A program made the translations under genes and the position numbers. A stretch of DNA of 16,443 bases from Sphingomonadales bacterium (GTDB lineage: Bacteria; Pseudomonadota; Alphaproteobacteria; Sphingomonadales; Sphingomonadaceae). This document shows positions 1-6,379 of this stretch, piece by piece. Under the pieces are notes generated by a model. The model was given only the letters and a program-made list of their open reading frames with translations, did not search any database and was not told where the DNA came from. The stretch lies in NCBI GenBank assembly GCA_018067055.1, contig JAGPVK010000223.1, positions 1 to 16,443 on the forward strand. Direction: 5' to 3'. Within the stretch, counting starts at the first letter, position 1. Each line of letters starts with the position of its first letter.

Positions 1-140
1 TAACAACCGTCGGCTATTCGGTCCCATCGGATACATCACACCCGCAGAAGCAGAGGAGGTATTCTATGCAAATCTAAACACACTCGATAAAGTAGCCTGA
101 CGTTGAACAAAGCACCCTCCGGTAAAATCGGGGCGGTTCA
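1..140 (+). mobile_element. Right end of an IS3-family insertion sequence (left end outside window)
   Basis: The first 100 bases encode the C-terminal tail of an IS3-type transposase. Some 40 bases later comes GGTAAAATCGGGGCGGTTCA (121-140), whose reverse complement begins TGAACCGCCCCGATTTTACC. That is the TGAACCGCCCC terminus known from IS3-family elements, so the boundary is placed at 140. Immediately beyond it the reading frame of a minus-strand tniQ gene begins, showing that the element jumped into that gene. The expected short (about 3-bp) target duplication cannot be tested because the other end lies outside the window. Confidence 0.85.
2..100 (+). CDS. IS3-family transposase OrfB, C-terminal 32 residues (5' end outside window)
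   Basis: Only the tail of the integrase-type transposase is visible. The frame read from base 2 gives NNRRLFGPIGYITPAEAEEV and continues to a TGA at 98-100. The (Y)NxxRxhxxxGyxTPaeaE pattern is the classic C-terminus of IS3-family OrfB (rve-type DDE integrase domain). The catalytic DDE residues lie upstream, outside the window, so activity cannot be judged. The stop codon sits 40 bp before the right inverted repeat, the usual IS3 arrangement. Confidence 0.85.
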   Translation, partial: NNRRLFGPIGYITPAEAEEVFYANLNTLDKVA

Positions 141-317
141 AACTGCCAAATGGTTGATCGCATCTTCCTGACCGCGAGCGAGGTCAGAAATCTTGATGTT
201 CATATCGCGCAGAAAAGGTCCTGTGCGATTGTCAGCATGAAATGCTGCAAGGCGAGCGGCAAACCCCAGTAGGGATTCATCATTTTCGAACGCCAGTTGA
301 GGGAAAAGTACAGTCAT
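138..317 (-). pseudogene. tniQ: TniQ-family transposition protein, truncated after 59 codons by an IS
   Basis: Starts at ATG 315-317, 13 bp after the tniB stop. A GAGGGAG ribosome-binding site overlaps that stop, indicating translational coupling. The N-terminus shows the TniQ/TnsD pattern: a 'DESLLGFAARLAAFH' block and then a 'FLRDMNIKISDLARG' block, which in intact TniQ proteins leads into a zinc-binding region. The homology ends exactly at 141, where the IS3-type terminal repeat begins; the TGA at 138-140 that closes the frame belongs to the IS. An intact TniQ is several hundred residues, so the DNA-binding and target-selection parts are lost here; the rest of the gene presumably lies beyond the IS outside the window. 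TniQ acts with TniA and TniB in Tn5053/Tn402-like transposition, so this copy should be non-functional. Confidence 0.8.
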
Positions 318-330
318 GTCGATGTCTCCC

Positions 331-1281
331 TCAAAGCGGCTTATGAAGCTGGGTGAGATCGATTTCCGCCCAACGCGGTGCCAAGAAAACATTTTTGCCC
401 GGGACGACACCCTCATTCATCCCCCATGACTCGGCAAAATGCTGAACGGTGAGTGCTGTGTCGCCATTCAGAATAGCGGCCTCCAGCGCTGCATGAATGT
501 TCTCGATGCACCGACCGAACCGGCCCCGACTGGCGTACACGAGACGGTCGATCAAATCATTTTCATCAGGCGCAACCAGTTCCACTTTTTCGCAGAATGC
601 CTTGATGATCCCGCGAAACATCTTGTCGTGTGTTGAGGCTGAAATTTCCGGCAAGGTAACCTTGGAATAGCGGCGCTTCACCTGATCATCGTAAGATGCC
701 ATCTCCCAGAGCTTATCAACTCCGGTCAGAACAAGGATCACGGCGCCCTCCCCCTGCATGATCGACTTCAACATCTTCAGGATGTCTTCGATCGCCTTTC
801 CCGCCCGGAAGAGATCATGCGCTTCATCAATCCAGAGAACGACGGTTCCGAGCAACTTCAACCGAGTGCGTACGAGCGACCAAATATCCCATTCTTTGCG
901 TGCATTTGATACGCTTGGATAACCGGTTTCACGCAAGATCTCGAGGCCGAGGCTCTTAAGCGTCGCAGGACTCGGAACGCGCACCCCAACCCATGGCTTG
1001 CACGTAGGATCATCGCTCTGCAAAGCTGGATGGTTGTTCAGTACATGATGAACCAGAGATGTCTTACCTCCTCCGGCTCCTTCGATCAAAATCACGCCAT
1101 GTGTATCCCCGGTCGCAGTGAATTTGCGAGGCTTTGCGATCAATAGCCCCACGGCGTCGCGTTGGAACTGCCTATCCAAGTGTGTTTCGAAGATTTGGTC
1201 GCGCGCCGTCGTGATATATTTTGCACGAAGTGCGTCGATTGCTGAAATTGACTGCTGTGAAGCGAAAGTGTCTTTAGCCAT
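331..1281 (-). CDS. tniB: TniB-family AAA+ ATPase of a Tn5053/Tn402/Tn7-like transposon
   Basis: A 316-residue AAA+ ATPase that in this family works as the ATP-dependent partner of the TniA transposase and helps choose targets. Visible motifs are Walker A GAGGGKTS (residues 68-75), Walker B VVLWIDEAHD (147-156), a sensor-1-like LVLTG (183-187) and a basic KRRYS (202-206). ATG 1279-1281 is chosen because AAGGAG lies 9 bases upstream; the frame stays open further upstream but without a Shine-Dalgarno site or family similarity. The order tniB-tniQ and the coupled spacing are typical of tni operons. The expected tniA upstream is missing, so this is either a decayed element or a TniB/TniQ pair with the transposase elsewhere. 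The ATPase itself appears intact. Confidence 0.85.
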   Translation of the reverse strand: MAKDTFASQQSISAIDALRAKYITTARDQIFETHLDRQFQRDAVGLLIAKPRKFTATGDTHGVILIEGAGGGKTSLVHHVLNNHPALQSDDPTCKPWVGVRVPSPATLKSLGLEILRETGYPSVSNARKEWDIWSLVRTRLKLLGTVVLWIDEAHDLFRAGKAIEDILKMLKSIMQGEGAVILVLTGVDKLWEMASYDDQVKRRYSKVTLPEISASTHDKMFRGIIKAFCEKVELVAPDENDLIDRLVYASRGRFGRCIENIHAALEAAILNGDTALTVQHFAESWGMNEGVVPGKNVFLAPRWAEIDLTQLHKPL

Positions 1282-1664
1282 GAAGTTTGGGCTCCTTAAA
1301 CGGTTTCCGGTTCCGGCTGCTGCTCTGCTGGAGACTGTAAGCATCGGTCCGTAACGAGAATTTGCGTTCACCCTTCTCGCAACGGAAAGAAGATTACGTT
1401 ACGTCAACTTGTTTCTTCGCTTTAGTTGGCCCGTTAGCGCCCTGTCGCAAAAAACGCCACGCAGCTCATTGTGCTCTTTTGGGTGCACAAGAATGCTCAG
1501 ATCCTCCTTATCAATTCATCCCCAACACCATTCCAAATGTCGGCGTGCTGTCCTTTTCTCGGCATGCTGATCAATGGCTGCTACCGACGACGACATTGGC
1601 CCTTTTGCTCGAGGACGAAGCACTTTTCATGTGAAAGATCGCGCAGCGAGCCGCGCCACAAATT
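1282..1664. other. Non-coding gap between exonuclease and tniB, possibly with the last codons of a lost tniA
   Basis: About 380 bp without a convincing gene. On the minus strand, frame 1367-1296 encodes 23 residues ending SPAEQQPEPETV and stops with the TAA at 1296-1298, which overlaps the tniB Shine-Dalgarno. Its acidic Pro/Glu ending and position are what the end of a tniA gene would look like, but an in-frame TGA at 1368-1370 cuts it off and no other transposase similarity was found further upstream. A small inverted repeat (TTGTGC...GCACAA) lies near 1469-1491. Treat the tniA reading as tentative. Confidence 0.3.
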
Positions 1665-2177
1665 TCAGTATTGCTGAGCTTTTCGCCAGGCCCTGACGAG
1701 CCGCGCGCTATCCGGTCCTGCACGATGTGGGGCGGGATGCCTTTCAAGGTTTTCGTAGACCATATCGAGCGCCAAACCGGAAAACTGTGCAAAGGATACG
1801 TCGTGATAGTCTTCAATCTTCGGCATGGTCGCGTGTCCGCTTGCGCGTAGTAACCGTGAGAGCCAGCGCCGGTCGAACTCCGGCGCATCGGACACAGGTA
1901 TTTTTCCTTCCAGGAGAGGGAGCAAATCTTCGACGACCGCCGATACAGTAGGTGCGTCGAGTAAATCTTCGAACACAATGCCATGGACGGCACCACTCTG
2001 CGTTGACCAATCGGAAAAGCTCCAACGCGCCGCGGGCCGGATCAATGAGGTCCAGGTTTGAACGTCCCCATTCTTCAGCCAAGACAGGCCAATTTCTATT
2101 GGCCAACTCTGCGGCGTAAGACTTGATGCTTCAAAGTCCAAGGCTGCGTATGCTTCGATGTCAGTAGCTTTTTTCAT
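1665..2177 (-). CDS. DEDDh-type 3'-5' exonuclease (DnaQ/RNase T-like fold)
   Basis: A 170-residue protein with the three exonuclease motifs. Exo I is ALDFEAS with D14 and E16. Exo II is SDAPEFDRRWL with D102 (the usual N/DxxFD). Exo III is HRAGPDSA with H151 and D156 spaced H-x4-D. These predict two-metal 3'-5' exonuclease activity on DNA or RNA. ATG 2175-2177 is preferred: a GAGGCGAG purine stretch lies upstream, whereas the ATG seven codons earlier has none. The protein is one bare exonuclease domain with no polymerase or helicase part. It shares strand with tniB and tniQ but is separated by about 380 bp, so membership in the transposon is uncertain; it could be cargo, a host gene or a former neighbour. 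Substrate is unknown. Confidence 0.75.
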   Translation of the reverse strand: MKKATDIEAYAALDFEASSLTPQSWPIEIGLSWLKNGDVQTWTSLIRPAARWSFSDWSTQSGAVHGIVFEDLLDAPTVSAVVEDLLPLLEGKIPVSDAPEFDRRWLSRLLRASGHATMPKIEDYHDVSFAQFSGLALDMVYENLERHPAPHRAGPDSARLVRAWRKAQQY

Positions 2178-2799
2178 ATCGTGTCTCGCCTCATGCAAGC
2201 TGCATCGGCAACGACATTGGCCGTCTTTGTCTGAAAAGAAGAAGAAATATAAATCTCAGCATCCCCGACGTGAAATTGCCGCAGTTTAACTCAACAGATA
2301 TCCTAATCTGTTGGACTTGAGCTGCAACTTCCGGTGGATGCAACATCCGCGAGAGTGTTGAAATGGGCGGAAACCGGCCATTCGCCGCAAATGCGAGCCG
2401 GACACGCCACAAACATGGAAGCCGACATTCACAAGACTTCGGAATCGCGCGTTGCTCTGCGCTGCCGCAAGGCCGCTCCGAGCCCTCTTGACTGTAATTC
2501 TGCGATGCTGCGAATCGCCGCTTTCTTGTATCGGCACAAACCTTCCGTAAATTCCTGCGATTTGACCAGGAGTTGCGAAAGGATCAAATGACACGCAATT
2601 CGGGTGCTTCAAGGACGAGCGTCTTTGCCAACAGACCATTCTCTAAACTAAATACTCCCGGCTATATGGAATTAGGCGACAACTGAAAGTTTAGCGCTCC
2701 CACTTGAAAGCTGAGCATATAGCAACTTAGTGCTGCGGAAGAGGCTATCGAGCCGCGTATCCCGTGCGCGCCAATCTTGCGATACAGGCATTAAATAAT
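2178..2799. other. Long intergenic region without a convincing gene
   Basis: About 620 bp between the divergent exonuclease and exchanger genes. Overlapping open frames on both strands (2286-2639 minus, 2334-2591 plus) have no good ribosome-binding site or recognisable domain, and codon use is unlike the neighbours. The region should hold the promoters of both flanking genes. The only clear structure is the direct repeat at 2684-2716. It may be remnant mobile DNA, since it adjoins the tni debris, but nothing proves that. Confidence 0.5.
2684..2716 (+). repeat. Two 12-bp direct repeats with 21-bp spacing (operator or IS-end relic)
   Basis: TGAAAGTTTAGC (2684-2695) and TGAAAGCTGAGC (2705-2716) differ at two positions and start 21 bp apart, about two turns of the helix. 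They lie about 85-115 bp upstream of the exchanger start at 2800. Repeated short sites in phase suit a dimeric regulator. Tandem repeats of this look also occur in the terminal regions of IS21-type elements, so a relic IS end is the main alternative. Confidence 0.4.
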
Positions 2800-3744
2800 A
2801 TGGTTTTTCTTCAGCTTATTTTCGGATTTGCCCTTCTGGTTGCGGGAGGCGAAGCTTTGGTACGCGGTGCTGTGTCTGTCGCTGCTCGGTTTGGCGTATC
2901 GCCTCTTCTCATCGGCCTGACGCTTGTTGGGTTCGGAACCTCGACGCCAGAACTGGTGACGAGTTTGCAGGCCGCCTTCGGCGGTTTTCCCGGTATCGCT
3001 GTCGGGAATGTTGTCGGGTCAAATGTCGCAAACATTCTGTTGATCCTCGGTGTGGCGGCGGTGATAATGCCCTTGGCTATCGATTCCGTCGCGTTTCGTC
3101 GTGACGGGACGGCGCTTGCGATCGCGACCACTCTCGCGGTCGGCGTGATCCTATTCGGGTCACTTGATCGGTGGATGGGCGGCGTCCTGATCGTCGCGTT
3201 GCTGGCCTATCTCTGGATCGCTTATCGCAGCGATAGCACTGCCGTCGCCGCGCACAGCGCTCAAGTCACTCCCGATACCACGCCCATCCCTGGACCGGTT
3301 TGGATCGCAATCGCTCTCGCGGTCGGCGGTATTGTGGTGACCATCCTGGGAGCCCGGCTGACGGTCGACGCGGCAGTCACAGTCGCGCTCCTTTGGGGCA
3401 TGAGCGAGACTGTCGTGGGGCTGACAATCGTGGCTGTGGGCACCTCGCTGCCCGAACTGGTGACGTCTGTGATGGCAGCGCTGCGCCGTGAATCCGGTAT
3501 CGCGTTCGGCAATGTCGTCGGGTCGAACATCTACAATATTCTCGGGATCTTAGGTGTCACAGCACTGGCCCGGCCGATCCCGATTCCGCCACAGATCGCA
3601 CAGCTCGACGTTTGGGTAATGTCGGCAGCCACGCTGGCGCTGATTATTGCAGTCATGGCGTGGCAACAGATTGGGCGGGTGACCGGCATCTTATTTCTTG
3701 GAGCCTATGCCGCTTACACCGGATGGCTTGTTGCAGCCGCATGA
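2800..3744 (+). CDS. CaCA-family sodium/calcium exchanger (first copy)
   Basis: A 314-residue inner-membrane antiporter of the cation/calcium exchanger superfamily (YrbG-like), which exchanges Ca2+ or a similar cation against Na+ or H+. The two inverted alpha-repeats are plain: GFGTSTPELVTS (44-55) with GNVVGSN (69-75), and AVGTSLPELVTS (212-223) with GNVVGSN (237-243). The Glu in each TPEL/LPEL and the Asn in each GSN motif are the expected ion-coordinating residues. About ten hydrophobic segments surround a short polar loop at 143-165. ATG 2800 is chosen because the protein then lines up residue for residue with the second exchanger in this window; a GTG 12 codons upstream is possible but lacks support. 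The Shine-Dalgarno is weak (ACAGG). It is the first gene of a plus-strand run. Confidence 0.9.
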   Translation: MVFLQLIFGFALLVAGGEALVRGAVSVAARFGVSPLLIGLTLVGFGTSTPELVTSLQAAFGGFPGIAVGNVVGSNVANILLILGVAAVIMPLAIDSVAFRRDGTALAIATTLAVGVILFGSLDRWMGGVLIVALLAYLWIAYRSDSTAVAAHSAQVTPDTTPIPGPVWIAIALAVGGIVVTILGARLTVDAAVTVALLWGMSETVVGLTIVAVGTSLPELVTSVMAALRRESGIAFGNVVGSNIYNILGILGVTALARPIPIPPQIAQLDVWVMSAATLALIIAVMAWQQIGRVTGILFLGAYAAYTGWLVAAA

Positions 3745-3812
3745 CCCAAAGCACCCCCTCGGCTTTGACTTCAGGCCAAAACTCCCCTCCTTTATCAAGA
3801 AAGAAGTGACAT

Positions 3813-4271
3813 ATGGGCACCATTGACCGCCTCTTCGTCCCGACGATTGCGGGCGTTCTGACGCTTACCTTCGCGCTCGCGGCTGTGGCGCAGGAAGGCG
3901 AGCGGCTTACGGATGTCAGGGTTCTTGGCAACTGCGAAGACTGTGTGTTCGGGGGACAGGATTTCTCTGACCGCAAGCTGACGGGCATCAACTTCGTCTC
4001 CGCGCAGCTGAGCGATATCAGCTTTGACCGGACCGCTATGAACATCGCGATTTTCGAAGGCGCTGACCTGCGTGGTGTGAGCTTCATCGATACAGACCTC
4101 AGCGGTGCCAGTTTTGTAGGAACGCGCCTCGAAGATGTGATGTTTGACGGCGCAGACCTGAGGGGCGCTATCTTTGAGGGGGCAATTCTGGTCCGCACGG
4201 ACATGCAAACGGCTCGGCTTTGCAACACTCAGCTTCCTGACGACGTCATGGACAATTCGGATTGCAATTGA
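3813..4271 (+). CDS. Secreted pentapeptide-repeat protein
   Basis: A 152-residue protein with a Sec-type signal peptide (hydrophobic stretch about 9-26, likely cut after AVA at 26) followed by a right-handed beta-helix of pentapeptide repeats. The central hydrophobic residue recurs every five positions from 46 to 126, with Phe at 46, 51, 61, 71, 81, 91, 101, 111 and 121 and mostly Leu between. That gives about 17 repeats, or four coils. Four cysteines frame the helix: C41 and C44 before it, C137 and C151 after it, suggesting disulphide caps and a periplasmic or extracellular location. ATG 3813 follows an AAGAAAGAAG purine stretch. It lies 68 bp after the exchanger and its end overlaps the next gene. 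Molecular role is not known; pentapeptide helices usually serve as binding scaffolds. Confidence 0.85.
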   Translation: MGTIDRLFVPTIAGVLTLTFALAAVAQEGERLTDVRVLGNCEDCVFGGQDFSDRKLTGINFVSAQLSDISFDRTAMNIAIFEGADLRGVSFIDTDLSGASFVGTRLEDVMFDGADLRGAIFEGAILVRTDMQTARLCNTQLPDDVMDNSDCN

Positions 4272-4897
4272 GCGGATCGCTTCCCTTCAAGCCTAATGAT
4301 GGCAGTGAATTGGACAGGAAGCTATCGGCGGTCCTCCGCGAGCTCGCGTCCGCTCACAGCGAGCGCATATCGCTCAACGATCTGATCGTCATGCTGGGTG
4401 ATCGCAGCTTCGTGCCGCTGCTTATCATCTTTGCTTTGCCAAACCTGTTTTTCTTCGTTCCGGGGGCGTCAGTGATCACTGGACCCCCGCTCATATTTGT
4501 CGCAGCACAACTTGTTCTCGGACGCGCCGCTGTCTGGCTGCCGAACTTTCTGGGAAAGCGGTCAATCGAGCATCAGGCATTTGCGCGGATCGTCACGCGT
4601 GCCTTGCCTTGGATCGAATGGGTGGAAAGATTGGCACATCCCCGTTTCTGGGTTCTGTCACGACGAGCGGCCGATCTTACCGTCGGTATCGCGTGTCTCG
4701 TGATGGCGATTTTCATGTTCCTGCCTATCCCTTTCGGAAACACGCTGCCAGCGCTGTCGGTCATCATGTTGGCCCTGAGCTTGGGCGAACGCGATGGGCT
4801 GTGGCTTGTCGGAGGGTTTATCGTCAGCCTCGCGTCGTTTGCGGTCGTTGCCGCTATTTTCGCTGCCGGAGCTTTCGCCATGCTGAACTTCTTTTGA
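4262..4897 (+). CDS. ExoD-family inner-membrane protein
   Basis: About 211 residues in the ExoD (exopolysaccharide synthesis, ExoD) family. It has an N-terminal amphipathic part with LSAVLRELA and ERISLNDLIVMLGDRSF (about 21-50), then hydrophobic segments near 52-67, 73-90, 138-160 and 165-208. The LIIFALPNLFFFVPG and FLPIPFGNTLPALSVI blocks with repeated prolines are typical. ExoD was named for an exopolysaccharide and invasion phenotype and alkali sensitivity in Sinorhizobium; biochemical function is unknown. The start must be a TTG (4262 or 4268) inside the last codons of the pentapeptide gene, as no in-frame ATG fits; translational coupling explains the poor Shine-Dalgarno. Exact start uncertain by a few codons. 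Confidence 0.8.
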   Translation: MQLSGSLPFKPNDGSELDRKLSAVLRELASAHSERISLNDLIVMLGDRSFVPLLIIFALPNLFFFVPGASVITGPPLIFVAAQLVLGRAAVWLPNFLGKRSIEHQAFARIVTRALPWIEWVERLAHPRFWVLSRRAADLTVGIACLVMAIFMFLPIPFGNTLPALSVIMLALSLGERDGLWLVGGFIVSLASFAVVAAIFAAGAFAMLNFF

Positions 4898-5004
4898 TTT
4901 TTACCGACTGGCAAAAACGCGCCCGGACAGCGAAACATCCTCATTCATCTATTGAAGCTTTTCCGGCCAATAGCCACTTTAGTCATGCGAGCCGGGCCCC
5001 TCTG

Positions 5005-5093
5005 ACGGATGATGCATTGCAAGCATCTGCCGTGATGTCGGATCGCTCCCCCGAAGGGGAGTGGACTAACCGATGCTCGCCATCCAAAGCATC
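5005..5093 (+). promoter_or_regulatory. Structured leader upstream of the BI-1 family gene
   Basis: The 238-bp gap before 5136 has three adjacent stem-loops. ACGG-AT-GATGC (5005-5015) pairs with GCATC-TG-CCGT (5023-5033). CGCTCCCC (5044-5051) pairs with GGGGAGTG (5056-5063) around a CGAA tetraloop. GATGC (5072-5076) pairs with GCATC (5089-5093), followed by AAAAA. The same 5-base arm occurs in the first and third hairpins, so they could swap partners as switching RNAs do. The coding ribosome-binding site (GAAGGAG) follows about 28 bp later. It matches no riboswitch class I can name; it could also be a terminator pair or chance. Confidence 0.4.
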
Positions 5094-5135
5094 AAAAAGC
5101 CGCTTTCCTTCAGGGTCACACCGAAGGAGTAATCA

Positions 5136-5870
5136 ATGGAAAGATCTGTTCCACCACGCGACTACGTAGCAACCGACGGGCGTCAATACGACGTAGGACT
5201 ACGCAAGTATCTGACAGGCGTATTTACCTACATGAGCGGCGGGTTGGTGTTGTCGGCGCTGGTTGCATTTGCTGTGGCAAATTTCGCCCTGGTCACAGCC
5301 TTCATCTTTGGCACACCGCTTAAATGGGTCGCAATCTTCGCACCACTGGCGTTGGTGATGTTCGCCTCATTCCGTTTTGACCGGTTGTCCGTCGGTGCCC
5401 TACGAGGTCTCTTCTGGGGGTTTGCAGCATTGATGGGCGTGTCGTTGGCCAGCGCGCTGCTGGTTTTCACAGGCACGAGCATTGTCACGGCGTTCCTGAG
5501 CGCGTCAATCATTTTTCTGACGATGGCCCTGTGGGGCTACACGACGAAACGCAACCTGTCCGGCTGGGGTAGCTTCCTGGTGATCGGCCTGATCGGTATC
5601 ATCGGTGCCTCGATTATCAACCTGTTCTTGGCATCTGGCGCACTGGCCATGGCCGTCTCTGTCATCGGGGTGATCGTCTTCACTGGCCTAACTGCCTGGG
5701 ACATGCAGCGCCTTCGGAACGAGTATCTGGCGTATCACGAGGCAGGTGGGATGTCTGCCACAGCTGATCTCGGGAAACTACAGATCATGGGGGCACTCTC
5801 TCTCTATCTTAATCTTATCAACCTGTTTCAGATGCTTTTGAGCCTTTTTGGCCAACGGCAGGAAGGATAA
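5136..5870 (+). CDS. Bax inhibitor-1 / YccA family membrane protein
   Basis: A 244-residue polytopic inner-membrane protein of the BI-1 (TMBIM) superfamily. The cytosolic N-terminus has the usual RQYDVGLRKYLTGVFTYMSGGL block (16-37), and seven hydrophobic segments follow to about 239. The conserved acidic signature near the end of TM6, TAWDMQRLRNEY, carries D189, and the final helix LYLNLINLFQMLLSLFG is characteristic. Bacterial homologues include YetJ, a pH-sensitive Ca2+ leak channel, and YccA, which interacts with the FtsH protease; either role is possible here. The start is well set by GAAGGAG 8 bases before ATG 5136. The next gene begins 6 bp after the stop and shares its ribosome-binding site with this gene's last codons, so the two form an operon. 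Confidence 0.9.
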   Translation: MERSVPPRDYVATDGRQYDVGLRKYLTGVFTYMSGGLVLSALVAFAVANFALVTAFIFGTPLKWVAIFAPLALVMFASFRFDRLSVGALRGLFWGFAALMGVSLASALLVFTGTSIVTAFLSASIIFLTMALWGYTTKRNLSGWGSFLVIGLIGIIGASIINLFLASGALAMAVSVIGVIVFTGLTAWDMQRLRNEYLAYHEAGGMSATADLGKLQIMGALSLYLNLINLFQMLLSLFGQRQEG

Positions 5871-5876
5871 TCAATC

Positions 5877-6239
5877 ATGCGAACTCAAGAAACTGTCTCG
5901 GCCATGCTGTGCCCCGTTTGCCAGACCGGGCTGTCGATGTCTGACCGGAGCGGGGTGGAAATTGATTTCTGTCCTTCTTGCAGGGGTGTCTGGCTTGATC
6001 GCGGGGAACTCGACAAGATCATCGAGCGCTCCACTGCGCCGGCAGCGCGAGAGATGGAACCTCAAAGGAGCTCCGACCGACGCGGAGAACGCGGCGGGCT
6101 TATGGGGATGGCTTCATCGCTCCTGAAAGGTGATGACGACCGCTACGGTGACCGACGCCGGGATGACCAGTATGATGACGATGACCGCTACGAAAAACGA
6201 CGGCGGAAAAAATCGATCTTCTCGGAATTTTTCGACTAA
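5877..6239 (+). CDS. TFIIB-type zinc-ribbon protein with highly charged tail
   Basis: A 120-residue soluble protein. Residues 10-50 form a zf-TFIIB ribbon with C12-x2-C15 and C32-x2-C35 (LCPVC and FCPSC), followed by the family signature GVWLDRGELDKI (37-48). The rest is a low-complexity tail alternating acidic and basic runs (DDDDRYEKRRRKKS), ending in an aromatic SIFSEFFD. GGAAGGA at 5861-5867 is a strong Shine-Dalgarno and overlaps the BI-1 stop, showing coupling. The ribbon predicts binding of one zinc ion; DNA or RNA contact is suggested only by the basic tail. Function of these small proteins is not established. The tight link with the BI-1 gene suggests a common role. Confidence 0.85.
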   Translation: MRTQETVSAMLCPVCQTGLSMSDRSGVEIDFCPSCRGVWLDRGELDKIIERSTAPAAREMEPQRSSDRRGERGGLMGMASSLLKGDDDRYGDRRRDDQYDDDDRYEKRRRKKSIFSEFFD

Positions 6240-6250
6240 CCACCTTTTGA

Positions 6251-6276
6251 ACACCGCCTTCGAAAGGAGGCGGTGT
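6251..6276 (+). terminator. GC-rich hairpin after the zinc-ribbon gene
   Basis: ACACCGCCT (6251-6259) and AGGCGGTGT (6268-6276) form a perfect 9-bp stem with an 8-base loop, 11 bp after the stop codon. There is no T-run behind it, so it may be a weak terminator or an mRNA-stabilising structure. A second smaller hairpin (CCGGCT-AATCC-AGCCGG) lies between it and the next gene. Confidence 0.55.
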
Positions 6277-6379
6277 GCTACGTTGTAGTTCATCCACGAT
6301 AGATTTCCTTAGGGTCGGTATGCCAACCCGGCTAATCCAGCCGGACACTCTTTGCTTGGAATAATGTGAGGAAGCCACC

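Noticed and set aside
439..636. Plus-strand open frame inside tniB
   Set aside because: Antisense shadow of a gene with clear AAA+ motifs; no start signal.
1443..1462. TGTCGCAAAAAACGCCAC as a Tn-type terminus of the tni element
   Set aside because: It is oriented with its TGT facing away from tniB, opposite to what an end flanking these genes needs, and no partner repeat was found.
2286..2639. A 117-residue minus-strand open frame and an overlapping plus-strand frame (2334-2591)
   Set aside because: No Shine-Dalgarno, no recognisable domain, odd composition rich in Arg, His and Cys, and mutual overlap; more like non-coding or decayed mobile DNA.
3653..4228. Long minus-strand open frame opposite the pentapeptide-repeat gene
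   Set aside because: Its repetitive translation (APLRSAPSK...) is the antisense image of the regular pentapeptide codons.
5044..5063. Mn2+ (yybP-ykoY) riboswitch suggested by GGGGAGT near cation-related genes
   Set aside because: The other conserved loop elements and the overall multi-stem arrangement are not found; retained only as an unclassified structured leader.
4609..5169. Plus-strand open frame overlapping the ExoD-like gene and the leader before the BI-1 gene
   Set aside because: It crosses a recognised gene in another frame, is rich in Arg and Ser, and runs through the structured leader into the BI-1 start.
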